From positions 2,079,465 to 2,143,464 of the forward strand of contig VZQC01009956.1 of the NCBI GenBank assembly GCA_009823505.1: a stretch of 64,000 nucleotides of DNA, in the 5' to 3' direction. The stretch is from Rhizomys pruinosus (taxonomy: Eukaryota; Chordata; Mammalia; Rodentia; Spalacidae). The stretch's first letter is position 1. Every line of letters starts with the position of its first letter. Positions 56,395-64,000 of this stretch are shown here, one piece after another. Position numbers and translations under genes: made by a program. The notes beneath the pieces were generated by a model that was not told where the DNA came from, did no database searches, and saw only the letters and a list, made by a program, of their open reading frames with translations.

Positions 56395-57365
56395 TTATTT
56401 ATATATTTAGACCCATGTCCCCCCTCCCTATTCCCACACCCACCAGAGCTCATGCCCTCTGTCAAACATGTTTCATCTTTTTCTCAGTCCTCCTCCAAAT
56501 TCTCAATGTGGAAGTTAACTGCCCTGCGCAGAAGTTCACCATCTCAGTCCCCAGTTCCCTGATGCAGTCTTTTCTGTTGTGGTGTTGCCACTCCTCCAAT
56601 ATGGATCACTCCCTAACTACTTGGGACAAAAGTTCAAGGGGCAGTGCACAAGAAATACTTACATCTAGGTATTGGCATCGGCTCCACAGGGGGATGAGAG
56701 ATACCATTTCATCCTTTTTTTTCTGGGACTGTGTTACTTCATTCAGCATGATATCTTCTATTTCAATCCATTTACTTGAAATTTCATGATGTTATCTTTT
56801 CTTTACTGTGATAGAACTCCAGTGTGTAGATGTACCATTTTCTCTATCCATTCGTCAGTTGAGGGGCACTTGGGTTGGTTCCAGCTTTTCTTATTGTTTG
56901 GACCAGAAGACTTGCAATAAACATGGATGTGTTTATATCTCTGTGGTAAGATGAGTCTTTTAGGTATATACCTAGGAGTGGTATGGACCGTGTTGGTTCA
57001 TGTGGTAAGCTCATTTTTAGTCTTCCAAGGGTTCTCCCACCACTGCCTTTCCATAGTGGGTGTATAAAAAGTTTTACATTCCCACACGCAGTGGATGAGT
57101 GTCCCCATTTCCCCAAAAACATCCCAGCACTTTGTATCATTTGTTTTCTTGATCCACAGCCATTCTTTTCAGAGTGAGATGATATCTTTGATATCTTAGA
57201 GTGGTTTTCCTTTGCATTTCCTTAATTATAAAAAATAAATAAAAAAAAAAAAAAGATGTTTCTCAGACATCTCTAATTTCCTCATTTGTGAGTCTCTTTC
57301 TCAGCTCTTTGCTCCCTCTTTGAGTGCTTCATTTGGTTTCTTTCTTCTTTGTTGTTTGCGTAGCT
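56335..57365 (-). mobile_element. Second LINE-1, short 3' piece, antisense
   Basis: A TA tract, then poly-T (56,359-56,391, the L1 A-tail), about 300 bp of 3'UTR unlike module X, then the ORF2 C terminus (56,720-57,365: ctgggactgtgttacttcat, ctatccattcgtcagttgag). It parallels 51,800-52,390 of the first L1. Truncated at about 57,365 by T-rich low complexity. Confidence 0.85.
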
Positions 57366-57559
57366 TCCTAAATGTTGAACTTTTTTTATATTTTTTATTT
57401 TTTTCTTATTTTTATTTTTTTTATTTTTTTATTTTTAATGAATCTCTACTTATACAATGACACAGTTGTTGCAGATAACATTGATGTTTACTCCGTATGT
57501 CATACAATTAGTAATTGGTGCATTTTGCTGCAAGTTATTTCTATGTCCAAATTTTGAAC
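57366..57559. repeat. T/A-rich low-complexity sequence
   Basis: Dominated by ttttta units to about 57,440; then unassigned. Confidence 0.8.
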
Positions 57560-59574
57560 TCAAGTTTCCCATAGTCCAGTTGGAGAAGCTTTTATGCACA
57601 GGCATGTTGATCAGTTAGGAGTCCAGACTATATTTCCGTAGTCTCATGAGTACCCCTATCTCTCTTTAGCCCTTACAACCTACCACACTCCTCCTCTGCA
57701 GTTATTTCCTTCCCTGGCCCTTCGGGACTGGCTAGGCAACAAGTGGGTGACATAAGAAAAAAACAGTTTTCAATTTTTTGGAGTTGTCATTTTGGCCTTT
57801 AGTCTGTTCAGTTGTTTCCCTTCACGGATTGACAGCTTTTTCCGTGATTACCCTTTTTTCATACTAACAAAGCACAATCTATCGGCTGTACAGGCCTTTA
57901 AGCAGTACTAATTATTATGTCAAGCAAAGCTGCGAGCATAGACACAAATGCTTGGATGGTATGCTAATCCACCAAACGTGGCTTTCCTTTAAAGGGTGAC
58001 AAGTTCTTATTGTGGCTTTATAAACATCTCCTAACCACTAGAGGACATAAGCTCATGGCATCCACTGCGAGTTATTCCTCCAAGGAGAGAACTAATAGTC
58101 CAAATAGATTTGGTATATATATATATAGACATTTGGCTATATATATTATTGCACAGTATCTCCAGGCTGTTGAGCTGTAGCTAATATTGACAGCCGGAGT
58201 CTTGCTTGTCTCCGGGAGACCAATATTTTGCTGTATTGCTTTCGTGGCCTTTGGTAACCACTCTCTGGCCTTTTCAGAGGCCAGTTGTATGCTCGCAAGT
58301 GATGTCTCATAACCTTTTTCATGCTCACACCAGTCTTCGACAACAGTGACTTACCGCCTTTCTCCTTGCATATATCCCCACTTATAGTAAAGGGACTTTA
58401 TTCTTTTGGGGAGGGAACAGTTTGAATCCCCTAGCCCACATCTCCGAGGCAGAATAATTCATTGCTGATGTCAGAGCTTTCTTGTAATAATATATTTTGC
58501 TTAAATTAAACCAACTTATACCACACTTTTAATATTGAATTTGGCTCTAGATAGAGAAATATCCTTTCACGTTCCTATGCCTATCATTCAATTAAAATAG
58601 GGTAGTTATAACTGTTTTACAGGAAATTACCACCATAACAATTGGCTCTAATTTACAGTTACTGGGAGTGGTTTCTACATGATTTTTTTTTTCTTTTTTC
58701 TATTAAAGGGGAGAGTTAGGAAGGTTTCTCAGTATCTGGAAGCGTAAAACTTCATTACAGCCCATTAGAAACAGTTAACCCCAATATTATTCAGAGAGCT
58801 GCTCAGTTCTGTGACTCATGCAGTCTGAGGTTCCTCTTTCTTTAATGTTCAGATGGGTCAGGCTCTTTGCTGGCATTTCCCAGTCCATCCTGCATAGCAA
58901 TAAGTTGTATGTTTTCAGGCATTTTAGATTGGTGATTTTACCTGTGGGAACATTTAAAATTTTCTCCCGTTGTTAGTTTCAAAATTGTAAATTTATCAAA
59001 AAAAAACATAGGATGGAACACAGAGTTTTCCATTTGTATCCCGGAAAGGATACTACCCCACCTACCACCTCCCTCTTTTTTTTTTTTTTTTAGGTTTTAT
59101 GTTTTGACCTACAGATTCCTAAGTTTATTACACATACCCATAAGCAGGCGCCAAGGCATAAGCTTTCATTAAATTTACCCAAACTGTTTCTCATGACTGT
59201 ATGCTATTATTTGGGAAGGAAATTAAGCTTAGTTCCTTTAAATTGTCCTAAAAGTAAAGAAAGTGTTATAATGTGATGTTGTGTAATTCAGAAGAAATAT
59301 ATAGGCCATTTGTGTAACCTTACCCAATACAAAATTATAAAATAAACAATTCACCATTTTATATATTCCCAATTAGTTAATTGTATTACCATTCCACCAA
59401 ACCCTACACCTATATTTAACTAATCTAAACATTCACTAAGCCTTAATATATCCTATACTTTGTGGATAAAGCTTGAGCAGAGTTGAGTACCTGCTAAATA
59501 CAATCTTACCCAATAAAGAATTTGCTCTTTAATGCTATATGACAGGACTATGACTTCTACTTATTTGCGAAGTA
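57560..59574 (-). repeat. Module X, nearly full-length copy
   Basis: Collinear with 49,690-51,600: gttgatcagttaggagtcca, cgtagtctcatgag, ctaaccactagaggaca, ttattcctccaaggagagaa, gcagaataattcattg, taatatattttgcttaaa, and the T-run/aggttttatgttttgacc at 59,080-59,110. Differences are mostly substitutions. Confidence 0.85.
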
Positions 59575-59754
59575 AAAAATTTAAGCTTAATTCCTCTAAA
59601 TTGTCCTAACAAGTAAAAGCAAGTGTTTACACTGTGTGTTGTTGTATAATTCAGAAAAATATAGAGACCACCTCAATACAAACTATAAATAAAACAACTA
59701 GCATTTTTATCTTCCCTATATTCCCAGTTAGTTCAAAATGTCAGTACTCTAGTG
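59575..59754 (-). repeat. Module X right-end fragment
   Basis: Repeats about 59,221-59,400 (ttaagcttaattcctctaaa, attgtcctaac, gttgtataattcagaaaaat), so a short stretch is duplicated in tandem here. Confidence 0.75.
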
Positions 59755-60640
59755 CCTTTTTTTTCCTTCATATAAAACCAATTTAAAGCAGTTTATGCCC
59801 CAGAGCAACAGCCCAAGTCTCCCCCCATCCAGCTGGAGGGATTTGAATGTTCAATCAAGTTAATCAAAAGAGTGTCCAGGCTATATTGTCGCTGTTTTAG
59901 TTTCACCATTCAGCCCAGTTGCAGCCCCTACAATCTACACTCCCCCTCTTCCCAAATTGTTCCTTCGGCTTAGAGATGGGGCACAGATGGACAATAAGCA
60001 CAAAACAGTCCACTTTGTCTGGAGATGTCTTTTTGGACTGTGATCAGTTCTGCTGTTTCCTTTCATGGGCGACCCATTGCCAGGGATAAGTTTTCCATCT
60101 TACTAATGAAGCCCAAGCGATTAGATATATACGAATTTAAAAAACCTTGCTAGTGGTCATGGTAGGTTACTTTAGTATCGACACAGATGTTTGGATGGTG
60201 TTGTGTAATCCCCCTGGATTACTTTTTTTTTCTGAGAAAGATGACAAGCCTTACTGTGGCATATAAAACTAGAGGGTATAAGCTTGTGGCAACATCCTTG
60301 AGTTATTCCTCCAAGGAGGGAGCTAATAATCAAATAAATTTGTGATATACAGATATAGGTGCCACTGCTGCACAGTATCTCCAAGCAGGTGACGGTGTAG
60401 CGATGTTGGTGGAGGAGGTCTTGCTTGACTCAAGGAGAAAAAATTTTGCTGTATTGGTTTAGTTGCCTTTGATAACACTCTCTGATATTCCAGAGACCAA
60501 CTGTATACATGTAAGTGCGATCTCAATACAGTCCTCACATGTTACCATCAGGTCTTTGACAGCAGGGCGGGCCTTTACACCTCTTTTCTTGCAGATTTCC
60601 CAGTTTACAGGAAATAAACCTTTACCTTATTTTTCTGTTC
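59755..60640 (-). repeat. Module X, left part, joined to L1
   Basis: Matches 49,660-50,530, from ccttcatataaaaccaattt to aacctttacctta. At about 60,640 it jumps directly into L1 ORF2 sequence equivalent to 53,265, so about 2.7 kb found in the first L1 is missing. Confidence 0.85.
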
Positions 60641-63600
60641 CTAGGTATTTTATTGTTGTTTTGAGGCTATTTAGTGGGGAAGGTCTCCTTGTAGTCCTTA
60701 TTCGTTGTTATGTTGGTTGTTGTAAAAAGGCTACGTTTTTTTTAGCTAGATTTTCTATTTTGTATCTGCCAACTTTACCAAGCTCCAATCGTTTTAGGAT
60801 TTTCCTGTGGAGTTCTTAGCATCCCTTAGAGTACAGAATCAATCTCATCAGCAAAACGAGGATAGCTTTTACTTCCTCTTTTCTATAGAAATCCTTTATA
60901 TTTCTTTCTTGCCTTATTCCTAGCACGGTGTTTCACCCACACTATATGTAAAGACGGAGCATGTGAAGGAGGCCAGCCTTGACGAGTTCCTATCCTTTCA
61001 AGGGCTGCACCTTGTGATTTCCCCTTTAGGATTGATATTGGCTGTGTTTCCGCTTATGGCTTTGATTACATTGAGGTATGAACCCTCCAGATCAATTCCT
61101 GTCCAGGACTTTAAACCTGAAGGGATGCCTGTTAATTTTGTCAAGTGCTTCTCAATGCGTCATTGATGATGATGTGTGTTTTTTTGTTCTTTCAGATCCA
61201 TTATATGTCTTGCTGATATTTATGATTTTATTATGTGAACCATCCCTGCATTTCTCTGGTATGAATCCAAACTTGGTCTCGAATTGGATGGATTTCTGAT
61301 GCTGGGGTCTCTATGTCACATTTGCCAGATCTGTTTAGGATCTTTTGGACATCTGTGTTCCATTAGGGAGATGGGTCTAAGTTCTCCTTTTTGGCTTGTA
61401 TCTTTACGCCTGGTTTTGGTACTAGTGTGATGCTGGGCTTCATAGACTAGAATGCGGGATTAACTGCCTCCATTTTTTCCTTCTAAAACAATGTGGTAAT
61501 AGGTTGTAGTCTTTTTGAATATGTTTACAGAATTCTGCATAATACACCAGTCGGGCCTCAGGCTTTTTTTGGTTGGGGTACTGCTTACTTACATTCGTTT
61601 CCATGTGTATTGGGACTATGTAGGCTGTCATACCTTCTTGGTTGCAGCTTTGGTGATTCCCGGATTGATACTTCTACATTTTTCTGTTTTCAATATTTAG
61701 AGTTATAAGTTTTAAGAGTCATCCCTTATGATTGTCTGGATTTTCATTGTCTGTTGTGATATTTCCCTTTCATCACAAATTCTATTGATTGGGTTGGTTC
61801 TCCTCTTTTTTAAACTGCTAGTTTGTTATTTTTTCTTCTTTTTTTTTTTATTTTTCAAAGAATCACCTTTTGGTATTCATTGATTTTTTGATGAGTTTTC
61901 TTTGTTTCTATTTCATTGATCTCTGCTCTGATTTTTGTATTCTTTCTTGTCTGCGCAGTTAGGTTTCATTTGTCTAGTTTCTCTCAAGTATTGTTAGCCA
62001 TCTGTTAGAGTTCATTTTCACTCTTTTTGTTTTTTTTTTTTATGTAGGCATATCAGTGAGCTATAAATTGGTTTCCTCTTAGACTGCTCTTAAGGGTTTC
62101 CCTACGGATTTCTGTGGTTTGTATTCATTTCTTATTAGTTCCAGGATATGTTTTATTTCTTTTCTTTATTTTTCCCTTGAACCCATTCCTATTCAGGAGT
62201 GTGTTGTTTATATCCCATGTGTTCTTGTAGTTTGTCAGCGTTATCTTGGTGTTGATATTAGTTTTATGCATCGATGGTCTGATAGAATGCATGATGATTA
62301 TTTCGTCCTTTTATGTTATTTGTTGAGTTTTCCTGTGCCATGTATATGGTCTGATTTGGAGAATGTTCCGTGCTAGATGCAATAGAAAGTGTCATTCTCT
62401 TGTGATTTGGGTGACAAATCGATAAGATGTTGTTGCGTCTCCTGTTGGTGTGTCTTGTTCATTCAGTTCAGATGTCTCTCTTGTTTATTCCTTTGGTCCT
62501 GTGATTGTCTAAGGACTTAATGGGGTCTTGAAGTCCCTACTATTAGTTTGCTGATTTAATTCTGAGCCTTAGATCCTGAAATTGTCTTTAAAAGTTTGTG
62601 TGCCCATGTTTGTCTATTACATAATTGTGAGATCTTTATCGCAATTCGTTTCCTTTAATAATGTATGTAATGGGCTCTTTTCAGCTTTATTTCTGATTGG
62701 TTTTAATTTTGAAGTCTCTATTTTTTGTCTGATACTTAAATCCCAAAACACCCGCTTTCTTTTGAGTGACCTTTGCTTGGAATATTTTCTTCCTATCCCT
62801 TCACTTAAGTTGGTGCCTACCTTGAAATTGAGATGGGTTTCTTGTAGACAGCATATATGGATGGGTTTGTTTCCTAATCATTTCCCATCTATGCCTTTTG
62901 ATTGGGGAGTTAGCACATTAATATTTAAGGTTACTAACTAAAGTGGATGTTGCCTTCCTTCCTTTATTTCCATTGACTTATCCAGTCTCTGATTTTCTCT
63001 ATGGTCATGTTTTTTTATTTCTTCCTAGGGTTTGAGGATTATGCTCCTCTCTTCTGCCCTTGAACTTGCTTCATATTAATTTGGAGGCAGTTCTTTTTTC
63101 CAGAATGTATTCTTCCTCTTGCTTATGTCAGGAAGATTTTTCTTCTCTCCTTCAACTGTAATCGACCTTTTTGCCGGGTGAAGTATTTCTGGGCTGGACA
63201 TCCAACGTCCCTTAACACTGAAATGCTTTGCTTCCAAGTTCTTTTTGCTTTCATGGGGTGGCGAGAAGTCAGTTGTGATTCTGATGCGGTTTCCCTTTTT
63301 ATGTGCCTTTTTTTTTTTTCTCTTGTTGGCCTCAGAATTCTATCTTTGTTTTGGGCATCTAGCCCTTTGACTATGATATGGTGTGGGGAGTTTCTTTTGT
63401 GATCTTGTCTATTTGGAGTCCCATATGTGCTTCTTGTATTTGAATGGGTTTGTCTATTTTTCGTTTGGGGAAGTTTCATCTATTATTGGTTGAAGATATG
63501 CTCAATACTATTCTCTTGAGATTCTTCTCCTTCCTCTATTTCTATGATGCGGAGGTTTGATCTTTTCATAGTCCCATATTTCTGGTTGTTCCAATTTTGT

Positions 63601-63999
63601 GTATTTTAAATTTTCCCAGATTATTTATTGAGTATTTGTTGCTCTGGTTATCTTCCAGATCTGATTTCTTTGCTACGCTTCCTCCATTCTTTTCTGAGGC
63701 TTTTTCTTTCATTTTCTTCTTGATTGGATGAGTCTTCTATTTCCTTTTTCATTTTATCCTGTTATTTCTTTCATATATTCCATTTCCTTTTGAGTTTTCT
63801 TCAAGTCTCTTCTCGTGCTCCTTTAATTCTTTGGTTGGCTTCCTTTTCAGTGTTTCTACTTTCCTTAAGGGTGTTTGTTTTTTCTCTCTTAGTTCTTTCT
63901 GGAGTTTGTCAATCCCTTCTTTTAGTTCTCTGAATTCTTCTTTATGTTCTTAATTTCTCTGTCATGTCTGCAAATTATTCCTCTAAGGTCTTTTCTGGG
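60641..63999 (-). mobile_element. Third LINE-1, indel-rich, runs off the window
   Basis: Follows 53,265-56,082 of the first L1 in order (RT, endonuclease region, ORF1 end) and then continues into the ORF1 coiled-coil part. Single-base gains and losses occur every 10-20 bases, so only short frames remain. The RT and endonuclease motifs cannot be read in one frame. Confidence 0.88.
63123..63999 (-). pseudogene. L1 ORF1 remnant
   Basis: The 118-codon minus frame (63,123-63,479) contains HHIIVKGLDAQNKDRILR, the start of the ORF1p C-terminal domain, but drifts out of frame towards the end. Beyond 63,480 the complement is rich in GAA/AAG codons, as expected for the coiled-coil domain. The 5' end lies outside the window. 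Confidence 0.75.
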
Positions 64000-64000
64000 G

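Noticed and set aside
1..64000. CRISPR arrays, operons, ribosome binding sites
   Set aside because: The sequence is rodent nuclear DNA; tandem arrays found are micro- and minisatellites without spacer structure.

Overview
This is mammalian nuclear DNA from a muroid rodent. B2 SINEs on both strands, B1, B3 and B4 SINEs, rodent-type LINE-1 and ERVL-MaLR elements all point there. The young B2 copies do not read like the standard mouse or rat consensus: many carry an internal duplication of about 18 bp. A non-murine muroid (vole, hamster, blind mole-rat or similar) is therefore more likely than Mus or Rattus. The species cannot be fixed from the sequence alone.

Only one host gene is recognisable. 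The last three coding pieces of Mog (myelin oligodendrocyte glycoprotein) lie on the + strand at 34,943-35,059, 35,327-35,347 (a 21-nt microexon) and 35,789-35,802. Splice sites and phases are intact and a 3'UTR follows. Mog belongs to the extended MHC class I region, so the window is probably that locus. The Ig-domain exon and the first transmembrane exon were not found in the 34.9 kb upstream, which is odd for a gene of about 12-15 kb in mouse and human.

Layout. Positions 1-22,000 hold an old L1 ORF2 fragment (about 1.2-2.6 kb), a solo LTR (3.2 kb), many SINEs, microsatellites, a 37-bp perfect inverted repeat (12.6 kb) and an antisense L1 3' segment (15.8-18.0 kb). Positions 22,042-26,048 are a complete minus-strand ERVK provirus with 360-bp LTRs, a 6-bp target duplication, a tRNA-Lys primer site, gag matrix, integrase and env-TM remnants. 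It also carries a GC-rich block derived from exon 1 of the host ER-phagy gene Retreg1 (Fam134b). Positions 26-35 kb are mostly unrecognised, with one L1-associated fragment and a B2. Mog occupies 34.9-36.3 kb, followed by a near-perfect 81-nt palindrome (36.4 kb). Positions 37-49 kb contain L1 pieces, a MaLR element with two unlike LTRs (39.8-41.4 kb), a 45-bp minisatellite and assorted SINEs. Positions 49.2-64 kb are a stack of minus-strand L1s. The first is flanked by 232-bp direct repeats. The last runs off the window and is so rich in small indels that sequencing error is suspected.

The main points of interest are the cellular-gene capture inside the provirus, the orphan 3' end of Mog, the very long direct repeats around one L1, and two strong foldback sequences. 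Most open frames elsewhere are spurious or lie inside repeats.
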